Assembly (NCBI GenBank): GCA_013332095.1
Contig: JABENI010000001.1
Coordinates: 29,987-93,986 of the forward strand
From: Candidatus Bathyoplasma sp. NZ
Lineage (GTDB): Bacteria; Bacillota_I; Bacilli_A; MAG-NZ
Length of the DNA stretch: 64,000 nt
Direction of reading: 5' to 3'
Of this stretch, positions 1 through 8,618 are shown in pieces. Position 1 is the first letter of the stretch. Each line of letters begins with the position of its first letter. The notes beneath the pieces are model-generated. The model ran no database searches, was not told where the DNA came from, and worked only from the letters and a program-made list of their open reading frames with translations. The position numbers and the translations under genes are program-made.

Positions 1-168
1 AATTTCTTGATAACTAGATGCATAAACCATTTCTGACTCACCATCTTTAGGTGTATATAAAACATAGCTTTTATCATATTCAGCAGATTCAAAAGTGAAT
101 AATATTTCGCACAGCATTTCAGTACCATCCTCTAAATTAATTATTAAATCAGTTTCTTCATTATACAT
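1..168 (-). CDS. DUF1292 (YrzB-like) protein, partial
   Basis: This is the first 56 codons of a small acidic protein; the 3' end lies outside the window. The segment reading LCEILFTFE followed by KSYVLY matches the core of the DUF1292 family (B. subtilis YrzB). The start is the ATG at 168, with GGAG about 6 bases upstream and 12 bases after the ruvX stop. In B. subtilis the same gene follows alaS and ruvX, so it is the last member of this operon here too. Its biochemical function is unknown. The family call is firm because both sequence and synteny agree. Confidence 0.85.
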   Translation of the reverse strand, partial: MYNEETDLIINLEDGTEMLCEILFTFESAEYDKSYVLYTPKDGESEMVYASSYQEI

Positions 169-180
169 CCCACATTCTCC

Positions 181-594
181 TTATTTTTTAAAGTCTAAAT
201 ATCCTTGTAAAATAATTGTTGCTGCTAACTTATCTACTTCTTTTTTTCTTCTTTTTCTACTTAAGTCAGCAGTAATCATAACTCGTGTTACTTCTTTCGT
301 TGTAAGTCTCTCGTCCCAAAGAATAACTTCTAATCCAAATTTTTCTAACATTTCTTTAAAATTTTCCGAAATTTTAGCTCTTTCTCCGATTGAATTGTTC
401 ATATTTTTAGGATAGCCTAAAACAATTGTTTCAACACTGTTATTTTTAGCATACTCGGTAATGTAGTTTAAACAACTTTGATAATCTTCATCTTGAAAAC
501 GATAAATTTCCATTGGACTAGCTAACATTTCAAATTTATCACTTAGCGCAATTCCACAAGTTTTAGACCCTAAATCTAATCCGATAATTTTCAT
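181..594 (-). CDS. ruvX: RuvX/YqgF putative RNase H-fold nuclease
   Basis: A 137-residue protein of the RuvX/YqgF family, which has been linked to Holliday-junction resolution and to 16S rRNA 5' maturation. It opens with GLDLGSKTCGIALSD, the first catalytic Asp motif of the RNase H fold, and has the conserved DERLTT motif near residue 95. Length is normal for the family. Its ATG overlaps the alaS stop by four bases (ATGA), so it is translationally coupled to alaS and shares the T-box control. The DUF1292 gene follows at once. Confidence 0.95.
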   Translation of the reverse strand: MKIIGLDLGSKTCGIALSDKFEMLASPMEIYRFQDEDYQSCLNYITEYAKNNSVETIVLGYPKNMNNSIGERAKISENFKEMLEKFGLEVILWDERLTTKEVTRVMITADLSRKRRKKEVDKLAATIILQGYLDFKK

Positions 595-3209
595 TTAATC
601 AACTCTTTTACTCTTTTGATTGCTTGATCTATTTTTGTTATATCTCTACCACCTGCTTGAGCAATAGTCGGTTTTCCTCCACCGTTACCGCCACAAATAA
701 TCGCTGCTTCTTTTACTATTTTACCACAGTGGACATCGTTGTTACTTTTTGATACAAAGATTATTTTATCATCAACCACGTTTGCTAGAAAAACAAATCC
801 TGTCCCTAATTTATCTAATAGCGAATCAACAATTTGTTTTAGTACTGCTTGGTCATATCCTTCTACTTTGGCAATTAAAGAATTTCCTTCAATAAATTGA
901 TCAAATGTACTTAAGTCGTTTAAAGATAGTTTTTCTAATTCTCTTTTAACTTCTCGATCTAAGTTTTTAACTTTTTCTTTTAAACTTACTAATTCATCTC
1001 TTTTATTAAGAACATCTTGATAACTTCCGCTATAATTTTCATTTATTTGATAGTTAAATCCAATATTTACTTTTTGTTCTTCCGCCATCGCGACTATTTT
1101 GTTGGCCTTAGTGATTAAACTATTTAATTCATCATTGTAAACTTGTAAAAATTCTCCAATGCTATCTACACCTCGGTTAGTCAACGCTTCCATCCGGTAA
1201 ACTCCTGACCCTTTACTTTCAACTGAAGTAATTGCTAATTTTTTAATTTGGGAACTCGATTTAACATGAGTTCCTCCACATAAATCAATTGTAAAGTTAT
1301 CGATATTAACAACTCTCACTAAGTCTCCGTATTTTTCCCCAAACTCGGCAACTGCTCCCATTTCTTTAGCTCTGCTGATACTTTCATTAGAAATCGTTAC
1401 TTTCATTCCTCTACTAATCGCCAGATTAACTTTTTCCTCAATCGTTAAAATTTCTGCTCTTGTCAAAGGATGATAATTATTAAAATCAAATCTTAAGTTA
1501 TCTTTAGTAACTTGTGACCCTGCTTGAGAAACGTGATTTCCTAACTGCTCTCTTAAAACTTTAAATAATAGATGAGTAGCCGAGTGATTACAAGTTATCA
1601 GTTGTCTCACTGTTGAATCAACTTTTGCTTTTCCGCTCAACCCTACTTTAAGTTCACCTTTTAAATTTTCTATCTGGTGAATAAATTGTCCGTTCGGCAT
1701 TTTATTGCAACCTATAATATCAAAGTTGCAATTTTCACTTTCAAACACTCCTACATCTCCTACTTGTCCACCACTAGTGGCATAAAATGATGTTTTATCA
1801 AATACTACCCCTTCTGTAAATACTCCGGTAATTAAACAGTTATTTTCTAAATTATCGTAACCTACAAATTCAAATTTTTGCTTAAAATTTAAAAACTTTT
1901 CGTTTTGGTTAGTCATACTACTGCTTTTCCCCCGAGCGTTTCTAGCTCGTTCTTTTTGTTTGTTCATCTCTTCCTTAAATCGCTCTAAATCAACTTTTTT
2001 ATTGTTTTCTGCTGCATACTCTAAAGTCAACTCAATCGGAAAACCATAAGTGTCATATAGAGTAAAGGCCTCAACACCACTGATGTCTCCTTCAATATTT
2101 AAAAACATTTTCAAGCCTTTTTCTAAAGTCTCAAAAAATTTCTCTTCTTCTGTTTTGATAACCGTTTTAATAATACTCCGTTTTTCGTCAAGATAACGGT
2201 AGTACTCTCCCATATTTTCAATAACAATATCCACTAAATTATACATAAACGGTTTATTAAATCCTAAAGTTCTAGCAAATTTAATCGCTCTACGTAAAAT
2301 TCTTCTCAGAACATATCCTCTACCCTCATTACTTAAAATCGCCCCATCTGCTACCGCAAAGGTAACTGTTCTGACATGGTCTGTAATAACTTTAAACGCT
2401 ATTTGTCCGGTATATTGAACTCCAGATAATCTTTCTACTTCTTGAATAATCGGATAAAATAAATCTGTTTCAAAGTTTGTTTCAACATTTTGAGAAAGGC
2501 AGACAATTCTCTCTAGACCAGCACCGGTGTCAATATTTTTTTGGGGTAATTCAGGATAATCTTTTCTAGCTAAGCCTTTTATAGAATTGTATTGACTAAA
2601 TACAATATTCCATATTTCAATGTAACGATCATTTTCAATATCATCCTCAATCACTCTTTTATCACAATCTCCGTACGCCACTCCTCGATCGTAAAATATT
2701 TCTGTACAAGGTCCACACGGTCCCTCGCCTATTTCCCAAAAATTATAATTTGATTTAATTAAATGACTTTCTTCTATTCCGGCCTCTAACCACAAATCGT
2801 ACGTTTCTTTATCTTGCGGATAAACTGTTATATACAGTAAATTTTTATCAATATTAAACCATTTTTTATCTAATAATAGCTCAACAGCAAAAAGAATCGC
2901 TTCTTTTCTAAAATAGTCTCCAATTGAGAAAGTCCCTAACATTTCAAATAGAGTTTGATGTCTCGCGGTTACCCCTACATTCTCGATATCATTAGTTCTA
3001 ATACACTTTTGGGAATTGGCAATTCGCGAATTAATTGGTTTTTCTGAACCATCAAAATATTTTTTCAAAGCCGCCACACCGGCATTTATCCAAAGTAAAG
3101 TTGGGTCATCATTGGGAATTAACGAAGCGCTTTCCTCTAATCTGTGTCCTTTAGATTCAAAAAAATCTAACCACATTTTTCTAACTTGATTACTTGTTAA
3201 TTTTTTCAT
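591..3209 (-). CDS. alaS: Alanyl-tRNA synthetase
   Basis: Charges tRNA-Ala with alanine in the cytoplasm. The 872-residue protein has the complete domain order. The class II catalytic core is N-terminal. The editing domain carries the zinc ligands in HSATH and CGGTH. The C-terminal DHHA1-type domain includes GGNGGGKPTIAQAGG. Length is normal. Translation starts at the ATG at 3209 behind an AGGAGG. It is first in the operon with ruvX and the DUF1292 gene. The upstream leader is a T-box riboswitch, so expression should rise when tRNA-Ala is uncharged. Confidence 0.98.
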   Translation of the reverse strand: MKKLTSNQVRKMWLDFFESKGHRLEESASLIPNDDPTLLWINAGVAALKKYFDGSEKPINSRIANSQKCIRTNDIENVGVTARHQTLFEMLGTFSIGDYFRKEAILFAVELLLDKKWFNIDKNLLYITVYPQDKETYDLWLEAGIEESHLIKSNYNFWEIGEGPCGPCTEIFYDRGVAYGDCDKRVIEDDIENDRYIEIWNIVFSQYNSIKGLARKDYPELPQKNIDTGAGLERIVCLSQNVETNFETDLFYPIIQEVERLSGVQYTGQIAFKVITDHVRTVTFAVADGAILSNEGRGYVLRRILRRAIKFARTLGFNKPFMYNLVDIVIENMGEYYRYLDEKRSIIKTVIKTEEEKFFETLEKGLKMFLNIEGDISGVEAFTLYDTYGFPIELTLEYAAENNKKVDLERFKEEMNKQKERARNARGKSSSMTNQNEKFLNFKQKFEFVGYDNLENNCLITGVFTEGVVFDKTSFYATSGGQVGDVGVFESENCNFDIIGCNKMPNGQFIHQIENLKGELKVGLSGKAKVDSTVRQLITCNHSATHLLFKVLREQLGNHVSQAGSQVTKDNLRFDFNNYHPLTRAEILTIEEKVNLAISRGMKVTISNESISRAKEMGAVAEFGEKYGDLVRVVNIDNFTIDLCGGTHVKSSSQIKKLAITSVESKGSGVYRMEALTNRGVDSIGEFLQVYNDELNSLITKANKIVAMAEEQKVNIGFNYQINENYSGSYQDVLNKRDELVSLKEKVKNLDREVKRELEKLSLNDLSTFDQFIEGNSLIAKVEGYDQAVLKQIVDSLLDKLGTGFVFLANVVDDKIIFVSKSNNDVHCGKIVKEAAIICGGNGGGKPTIAQAGGRDITKIDQAIKRVKELIK

Positions 3210-3224
3210 TTTAAACCTCCTATA

Positions 3225-3420
3225 ATAATTAAAAAAAGCCCTTAAAATAAAGGACGAATTAACCGTGGTACCACCTTTGTTTCCGACTTATATGTCAGAC
3301 ACTTAAAATTCTCTTAACGCAAGAAAAACGTTAGGCTTTAACCTAAAATTCAGGAGTAGCTTTCAAAATTAATAGGGGTCTATTTCCAGCAACTATAGAC
3401 TCTCTTTAGCCGAATTAATT
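3225..3420 (-). promoter_or_regulatory. T-box riboswitch of alaS (specifier GCU)
   Basis: On the minus strand the leader carries the canonical T-box GGTGGTACCACGG (3263-3275). It is followed by a terminator hairpin made of GTCCTT and AAGGGC plus a U-run (about 3231-3256). The Stem I hallmarks are present: an AGAGAG element, the distal loop GCTGGAAATAGAC, and a specifier loop with GCT (3358-3360) inside GAAAGCTACTCCTGAA. GCU is an alanine codon, matching the downstream gene. A possible promoter just upstream reads TTGTTT-17-TATGCT on the minus strand but is not strong. Confidence 0.93.
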
Positions 3421-3543
3421 TTTACTTATCTCCATCATCATCAATTATCAAAAGCATATCATAATAGTACTTTATAAACAACCTTTTTTCCAAAAAATAC
3501 CCCTCGATTAAAACAGTTTTTCCTAACAAATTTTATTTTTTTC

Positions 3544-4404
3544 TTATTTTATTGTTGAAGGCATAAATTTACCGCTTAAATGTTTAATCGGATTCATTAA
3601 AATAAAGGCCTGCGGATCAACTTCTAAAATTGACTTCTTAATATCATAAACTTCATGCGATTGGACAACTGTAATCAAAATCATTTTCTTTCTACCAGAA
3701 TATGCTCCTACCCCTTTACACACTGTAATTCCTCTTTGGTAAGATTTTAATAACGTTTCTTTTACGACTACTCCTTCCGAAGTAATAATTTCTAACTTTA
3801 CTCGTTTATAAGCTGTATGAATTTTTTCCACAACTAGTGAAGAAGTTCCGAATCCTAATACCGTGTACAACGCTGTACTAACATCAAAATAGATTAAACT
3901 TATCAAAATTAACAATCCGTTTGCCAGCAAACTAAATTTTACTATCGGCACGTGTTTCTTTAGCGAAACGTACTGACTAATAATATCAATACCACCTAAC
4001 GAAGCTCCTCTAGATAAGGTAATTCCTGCACCGATACCAATGAATATTCCTCCAAAGATAGCTGAGGCAATAAGGTCATTAGGAAATATTGATGTTTCCA
4101 CATGGATAATGGAAAACATAACTGTCTCGATTAAGATTGCTATGATTGAATAGACAACAAATTTTCTATTAAGTCCAAAAAGCCCTGTAACTAAAGCTGG
4201 AATTTCCACGATAAACAAAATTACTCCTAAAGGTAAATTAATATCCACTCCACTTAAAATTCTTTGAAAAAACATACTGTAACCGGTCGTTCCTGTCGCA
4301 ATCAATTTACTGGGGATTAAAAAATAACTTACCCCGAATATATAAAATGCTACTCCAACAAGTATCCAGAAAAATCTTTTCATTTCCGAACGATAATCAA
4401 TCAA
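3544..4404 (-). CDS. YitT family membrane protein
   Basis: A 286-residue integral membrane protein with five or six hydrophobic segments in the first 190 residues. A cytosolic DUF2179-type domain forms the C-terminus (from about VKLEIITSEG). This is the standard YitT layout; its substrate, if any, is unknown. The start is uncertain. A TTG at 4404 overlaps the metG stop and has AAGGGGG about 9 bases upstream. The first ATG (4383, beginning MKRFFW) has no Shine-Dalgarno sequence. I keep the TTG. Co-transcription with metG is likely from the overlap. Confidence 0.88.
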   Translation of the reverse strand: MIDYRSEMKRFFWILVGVAFYIFGVSYFLIPSKLIATGTTGYSMFFQRILSGVDINLPLGVILFIVEIPALVTGLFGLNRKFVVYSIIAILIETVMFSIIHVETSIFPNDLIASAIFGGIFIGIGAGITLSRGASLGGIDIISQYVSLKKHVPIVKFSLLANGLLILISLIYFDVSTALYTVLGFGTSSLVVEKIHTAYKRVKLEIITSEGVVVKETLLKSYQRGITVCKGVGAYSGRKKMILITVVQSHEVYDIKKSILEVDPQAFILMNPIKHLSGKFMPSTIK

Positions 4405-6305
4405 CTTACTTTCGCCCCCTTTTCAATGTTTACGGTAACTACCTCTAATTTTTTTTCATCGGTCGCCACTAAAATCATTCCTTCGGATAATACTCCTCTT
4501 ATTTTAACAGCTTTTAAATTAGCAACAACGATTACTTTGCTACCCACAAAATCTGCTATTTTAACGTCTTCTCTGATAGCTGAAACAATTTGTCTAATCT
4601 CGGTTCCTAAATCTATTTTCGAAACTAACAGCCGGTCTGCTTTGGGATGTGGTTCACTGGCCAACACTTCTCCCACTTTTAAATCTATTTTACTAAAATC
4701 TGCAAAAGTAATTTCGGCTACTTCCTCTAACATATCTACCTCTTGTCCAATTCTTTTTTCAAATTCTTTTAAAGTTTTTTCCGCATCTAAACGGTTGAAA
4801 ATAGGAACGGCTTTTGCTAATACTGTTTCTGCTATCCCATTAAACTGATCTAATGAACTAAATGTCTTTTGGTCTGCTTTAATTTGTTTGAAAATATTTT
4901 CACAAGTTTCAGGAATAAACGGTTGTAGCAAAACTGCCATTTGACGAATCGATTCTAATAGGTTGTACAGTACTGTGCTTAATCTCGCCTTGTTAACTTG
5001 GTCTTTTCCTAAAATCCAAGGTTCAGTTTCATCGATATATTTATTTACTCTTCTTAAAGTTTTCATTATTTCTTGGATAGCATCTGATACTCTTAATTGA
5101 TCCATTTTTTGAATCACAATTTTTTTAGTATTTAAAACTGTTGCGATTAAATTTTTATCAATTTTATTCAATTCATTTGGTAAATATACTTGTCCGTTGT
5201 GATATTTATTAATCATGGAAATAGTTCTATTTACTAAATTACTTAAAGTGTTTACTAATTCCGCATTGTATCTTTCGATAATGACCTCTGGCTCAATATT
5301 ACCATCAGAGGCAAACGGCGTTTCTCTTAACACAAAGTATCTAATTGGATCAACACCAAACTGTTCAACTAAATCATCAGTGTACAAACTGTTTCCTTTA
5401 GATTTACTCATTTTTCCTTTTCCGACTAACAACCACGGATGTCCAAAGACTTGTTTAGGTAATTCAATATTTAGAGCCATTAACATTATCGGCCAATAAA
5501 TAGTATGAAATCGCAAAATATCTTTTCCAATTAAATGCACATCTGCTGGCCAGTATTTTTGGTAAAGTTCACCGTGATCACCATCGACATCAAAGCCTAA
5601 ACCAGTGATGTAATTACTCAGAGCATCAATCCAAACATAAGTAACGTGCCCGCGGTCAAATTCAACTTCTATTCCCCATTTAAAGGATGTTCTAGATACG
5701 CATAAGTCTTGAATTCCATCTTTGATAAAATTATTAACCATTTCATTTTTTCTTGACTCTGGTTGAATAAAATCGGGATTTTCTTCAATATGTTTAATCA
5801 GTCTATCTTGATAGTTGCTTAATTTTAAAAAATATGCTTCTTCTTTTTCATCTTTAACTGTCGCCCCACAATCAGGACATTTCCCTGAGGCTAACTGTGA
5901 TTCAGTATAAAATGATTCGCAAGGAACACAGTATTTACCTTGATAAAAACTTTTATAAATATCACCTTGTTGGTAAAGTTTTTTAAAAATTTTTTGAACT
6001 TGTTTTTTATGATTTTCATCTGTGGTACGGATAAATTTATCGTAAGAAGTATTTACTAAATCAAAAATTCTTTTAATTTCTCCTGCTACTTCGTCTACAA
6101 ACTGTTGAGGAGTTTTTCCACTCGCTTTAGCCTTTTCTTCAATTTTTTGCCCATGCTCATCCGTTCCCGTTTGATAAAACACCTCGTATCCCATCAGCCT
6201 CTTGTATCTAGCTATGGCATCGGCTAAAATAATTTCATAAACGTTTCCGATATGAGGAGTTCCTGAAGTATAAGCAATTGCTGTCGTAATATAATATGGT
6301 TTCAT
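4401..6305 (-). CDS. metG: Methionyl-tRNA synthetase
   Basis: Charges initiator and elongator tRNA-Met. The 634-residue protein has the class I HIGH-type motif HIGN at residues 18-21 and the KMSKS motif at 298-302. A zinc knuckle has cysteines at 126, 129, 143 and 146. A C-terminal tRNA-binding (EMAP-like) domain occupies the last 110 residues or so and includes DLKVGEVL. This is the four-cysteine dimeric type found in Bacillota. The ATG at 6305 has GGAG upstream. It lies in the same neighbourhood of rsmI and tmk as B. subtilis metS. A strong promoter and a T-box-like leader precede it. Confidence 0.97.
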   Translation of the reverse strand: MKPYYITTAIAYTSGTPHIGNVYEIILADAIARYKRLMGYEVFYQTGTDEHGQKIEEKAKASGKTPQQFVDEVAGEIKRIFDLVNTSYDKFIRTTDENHKKQVQKIFKKLYQQGDIYKSFYQGKYCVPCESFYTESQLASGKCPDCGATVKDEKEEAYFLKLSNYQDRLIKHIEENPDFIQPESRKNEMVNNFIKDGIQDLCVSRTSFKWGIEVEFDRGHVTYVWIDALSNYITGLGFDVDGDHGELYQKYWPADVHLIGKDILRFHTIYWPIMLMALNIELPKQVFGHPWLLVGKGKMSKSKGNSLYTDDLVEQFGVDPIRYFVLRETPFASDGNIEPEVIIERYNAELVNTLSNLVNRTISMINKYHNGQVYLPNELNKIDKNLIATVLNTKKIVIQKMDQLRVSDAIQEIMKTLRRVNKYIDETEPWILGKDQVNKARLSTVLYNLLESIRQMAVLLQPFIPETCENIFKQIKADQKTFSSLDQFNGIAETVLAKAVPIFNRLDAEKTLKEFEKRIGQEVDMLEEVAEITFADFSKIDLKVGEVLASEPHPKADRLLVSKIDLGTEIRQIVSAIREDVKIADFVGSKVIVVANLKAVKIRGVLSEGMILVATDEKKLEVVTVNIEKGAKVS

Positions 6306-6329
6306 CTAATTTTCTCCTTTTTCAAAATC

Positions 6330-6530
6330 CCAAAATAAAAAGCCCTTAAAAATTTATTAAGGACGAAAAAATCGCAATACTACTTTAATTTTAGTATTTT
6401 AGGCTCATTTTTTTTTCAGATAAGTAATACGAATTTTCATCTACTCTAAAAACATTTTTTTAAAAAACTCAAAACTATTAAATCATCGCTTTGATCTTTA
6501 TAATTGTAAAACTTTTTTTTACCACTGTTT
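6330..6530 (-). promoter_or_regulatory. T-box-like leader of metG, apparently degenerate
   Basis: The leader is about 225 nt long. Its 3' part runs parallel to the alaS T-box: AAAGTAGTATTGCGA (6373-6387 on the complement), then TTCGTCCTTAA, a loop, TTAAGGGC and a U-run (6336-6366). That is a T-box-like sequence followed by the usual terminator. The central TGG that should pair with the tRNA acceptor CCA reads TAG here, and GGTACC has become AGTATT. A Stem I with an AUG specifier could not be drawn with confidence; an ATG occurs in GCGATGATT near 6488. The leader is either a divergent or a decayed T-box. Confidence 0.55.
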
Positions 6531-6538
6531 ATATATAA

Positions 6539-6566
6539 ATAATACCAAAATATGTTACATTGTCAA
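6539..6566 (-). promoter_or_regulatory. Promoter of metG, sharing its -35 region with a divergent promoter
   Basis: On the minus strand TTGACA (6561-6566) and TATTAT (6539-6544) are separated by 16 bases, a good sigma-A promoter. Transcription should start near 6532, giving the leader described for metG. The same bases read on the plus strand give TTGTCA (6560-6565) with TTTATA at 6583-6588 (17-base spacer), a weaker candidate promoter for the ThiF-like gene. The two divergent promoters would overlap at their -35 elements. Confidence 0.7.
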
Positions 6567-6655
6567 CTCTATTTAATAAATATTTATATTTACTGATTGA
6601 AGTTATTTAAAAAATAAGTTAACATTAATTAAATTCAAAAGAAAGAACTGATTCG

Positions 6656-7288
6656 ATGTTTAAACGATATGAAAAAAATTTAGAGTTTTTTAATGAAAGC
6701 CAACTAAAGTTACTGCATGAAAAAAGTATTACTGTTTTAGGTACCGGAAGTGTCGGCAGTTTATTAATTTCTACTCTAGTTAGATTGGGAATCGAAAAAA
6801 TCACTACAATTGATAATTCAGTGATTAAAGAAGAGGATCTCGCAACCAATATTTTTGCTAATTGTAACACTGTTTCGGCAACAAAATCGGCTGTTGTAAA
6901 AGATAACATCAAGCTGGCTAACAGCCGTTGTAAAATAAATTCTATCACCATGGGTTTAACTAACGATTACTTGATAAAACTACTTAAACGCACTGATTTA
7001 GTCGTTAACACTATCGCTGATTTAAAGTTAAAAAAATTAGTTTTCGCGACCACGAAAAAAATGTCTCTTCCTCTGATTGATCTATATTTGAGTGCTACTG
7101 ATTCAAAAATTTTAATTTCTAGCGAGCCCTTGAAATATCAGCATCAAATAAATTTATTGAATTTACAATTTTTAAACAGTTTCCTTTCTAAAAAAATAAT
7201 TAATTATTTACTCGGTAAAGAAGATTTAAAATCATATAGTTTAGACAACAGCACTTATCAAATTAAACTGATTGAAAGACAAATTTGA
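6656..7288 (+). CDS. Short ThiF/MoeB-like (E1-type) protein
   Basis: The 210-residue protein has an N-terminal Rossmann segment like ThiF/MoeB/TcdA: GTGSVGS at residues 29-35 and an acidic ITTIDNSVI strand end near residue 52. The family's NLxRQ element, which carries the adenylation arginine, reads DLATN here. I see no CxxC zinc knuckles and no clear catalytic cysteine. It is shorter than typical ThiF or TcdA proteins (about 240-270 residues). The ribosome site is weak (AAAGAA). It is the only plus-strand gene in the first 38 kb and is divergent from metG. It may be a non-catalytic or degenerate E1-like protein; the function is unknown. Confidence 0.7.
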   Translation: MFKRYEKNLEFFNESQLKLLHEKSITVLGTGSVGSLLISTLVRLGIEKITTIDNSVIKEEDLATNIFANCNTVSATKSAVVKDNIKLANSRCKINSITMGLTNDYLIKLLKRTDLVVNTIADLKLKKLVFATTKKMSLPLIDLYLSATDSKILISSEPLKYQHQINLLNLQFLNSFLSKKIINYLLGKEDLKSYSLDNSTYQIKLIERQI

Positions 7289-7311
7289 TTTAATTTTTAT
7301 TTAGTTTTAAA

Positions 7312-7335
7312 AAAAGACCGCCTAAACGGTCTTTT
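7312..7335. terminator. Bidirectional terminator between the ThiF-like gene and rsmI
   Basis: A 9-bp perfect stem (AAAAGACCG with CGGTCTTTT) around a 6-base loop, flanked by A-runs and T-runs, sits between convergent genes. It can end transcription from both sides. Confidence 0.9.
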
Positions 7336-7346
7336 AATCTTAAATA

Positions 7347-8198
7347 TTATTTTTTTAAATTATGGTATTCATTGTAAGCTTCTTGTTTGCTTATCCTTCT
7401 TAGTTTGGCTACTTTTTTTATCGCCTCGTTAGTTTTTTCACCAATTTCAATAAAAGTTTCAATATGCTCTTTGATGCTAATATCAAAACTTAACAGTTCT
7501 TCACTATCACTTGCTGAAACAATTAACACTAATTCCCCTTTTAACTGCTGAATATTTTGCGCTAATTCACTGAGTTTTCCAAAGGTGAATTCTTCAAATT
7601 TTTTAGTAAGTTCTCTAGCAATCACGGCATCTCTTTCCTTGAATACTTCGTACATTATTTCTAAGGTATTTTTTATTCGGTGGACAGACTCATAAAAAAT
7701 TAAAGTGTGCCTACAGTCTTTTAAACTTGCTAGTTGTTTTCTTTTTTTACTTTCTTTACTGTCTAAAAATCCAAAAAAAGTAAAACTGTTCGGAGCAATT
7801 CCCGAAGCGATTAAAGCCGTTAGTGCTGCATTTGCTCCTGGTAAAGGAACAACGCTAAAATCTAATGCTAATGCTTCTTTTACTATTTCGTAACCAGGGT
7901 CAGAAATAACGGGCATTCCCGCATCTGATAAAATTGCCACGTTTTTATTTTCTTTTAAGGCCTCGATGATTAACTTTCCTTGCTTAATTTTGTTGTGTTC
8001 ATGGTAGCTATAAATTTTTTTCTTAATTTCTAAATGATTTAATAATTTTAAAGATACTCTAGTATCTTCACAAAAAATTAAATCAACGCTTTTTAAAGTG
8101 TTGACTGCTCTTAAAGTAATATCTTCTAAATTACCTATCGGAGTAGAAACCAAATAAAGCGTTGCTTTTTTATCGATAAAATTTTTATTTATTTTCAT
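7347..8198 (-). CDS. rsmI: 16S rRNA 2'-O-ribose C1402 methyltransferase
   Basis: RsmI methylates the ribose of C1402 in 16S rRNA with SAM. The 283-residue protein has the SAM-binding tetrapyrrole-methylase signatures: STPIGNLEDITLRA near the N-terminus, FCEDTR, and SDAGMPVISDPG near residues 90-105. The C-terminal helical extension is present. Its ATG overlaps the preceding TerB-like gene by one base (TAATG). The tmk-holB-ricT-trmN6-rsmI order equals the B. subtilis yaa/yab region. Confidence 0.96.
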   Translation of the reverse strand: MKINKNFIDKKATLYLVSTPIGNLEDITLRAVNTLKSVDLIFCEDTRVSLKLLNHLEIKKKIYSYHEHNKIKQGKLIIEALKENKNVAILSDAGMPVISDPGYEIVKEALALDFSVVPLPGANAALTALIASGIAPNSFTFFGFLDSKESKKRKQLASLKDCRHTLIFYESVHRIKNTLEIMYEVFKERDAVIARELTKKFEEFTFGKLSELAQNIQQLKGELVLIVSASDSEELLSFDISIKEHIETFIEIGEKTNEAIKKVAKLRRISKQEAYNEYHNLKK

Positions 8199-8596
8199 TA
8201 ACTGCTAACAACAATTTTAGCTTTTTCTCTTAAATCTCTCTGACCATAAACAACTTTGAACAGTTCTGCTTTTTTTCTTTCAGAAATTTTCCATTTTTCT
8301 AATAGTTGTTCTAACAAATAATGTTCTTCAGTATGGTAAAAATCATCGCTTAGTATTAAAGTAATTAAATTTATTAAAACTATTTTTTTTGCTTTTAATG
8401 AACTGCTTTCTAACTTATCAATTGCTATTTTATGATCATTAGTTTCGTAATCATCAATTTCTTTTCCCATCTCAGTAGTTAAAAATTTCAGTTCAATGAA
8501 TTCAGCTTCTTCAATATTACCATCTACTTTTGTTAAATATTTGGCTAAATCTAAAAAGTAATGTTTTTCTTCTTTTGTTAACAAGTTCAATAACAT
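8198..8596 (-). CDS. TerB-like acidic helical protein, function unknown
   Basis: I start it at the ATG at 8596 (MLLNLLTKEE), which has GGGGTGA four bases upstream. An earlier in-frame start at 8653 would overlap trmN6. The 132-residue protein is helical and acidic, with a DGNIEEAEF motif near residue 25 and TEEHYLLEQLLEKW further on. These resemble the paired acidic helices of TerB-like domains. It occupies the place between trmN6 and rsmI where B. subtilis has the GIY-YIG gene yazA. Its role is unknown; the TerB link is by eye only. Confidence 0.65.
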   Translation of the reverse strand: MLLNLLTKEEKHYFLDLAKYLTKVDGNIEEAEFIELKFLTTEMGKEIDDYETNDHKIAIDKLESSSLKAKKIVLINLITLILSDDFYHTEEHYLLEQLLEKWKISERKKAELFKVVYGQRDLREKAKIVVSS

Positions 8597-8618
8597 AATG
8601 TCACCCCACATAGTTTGA

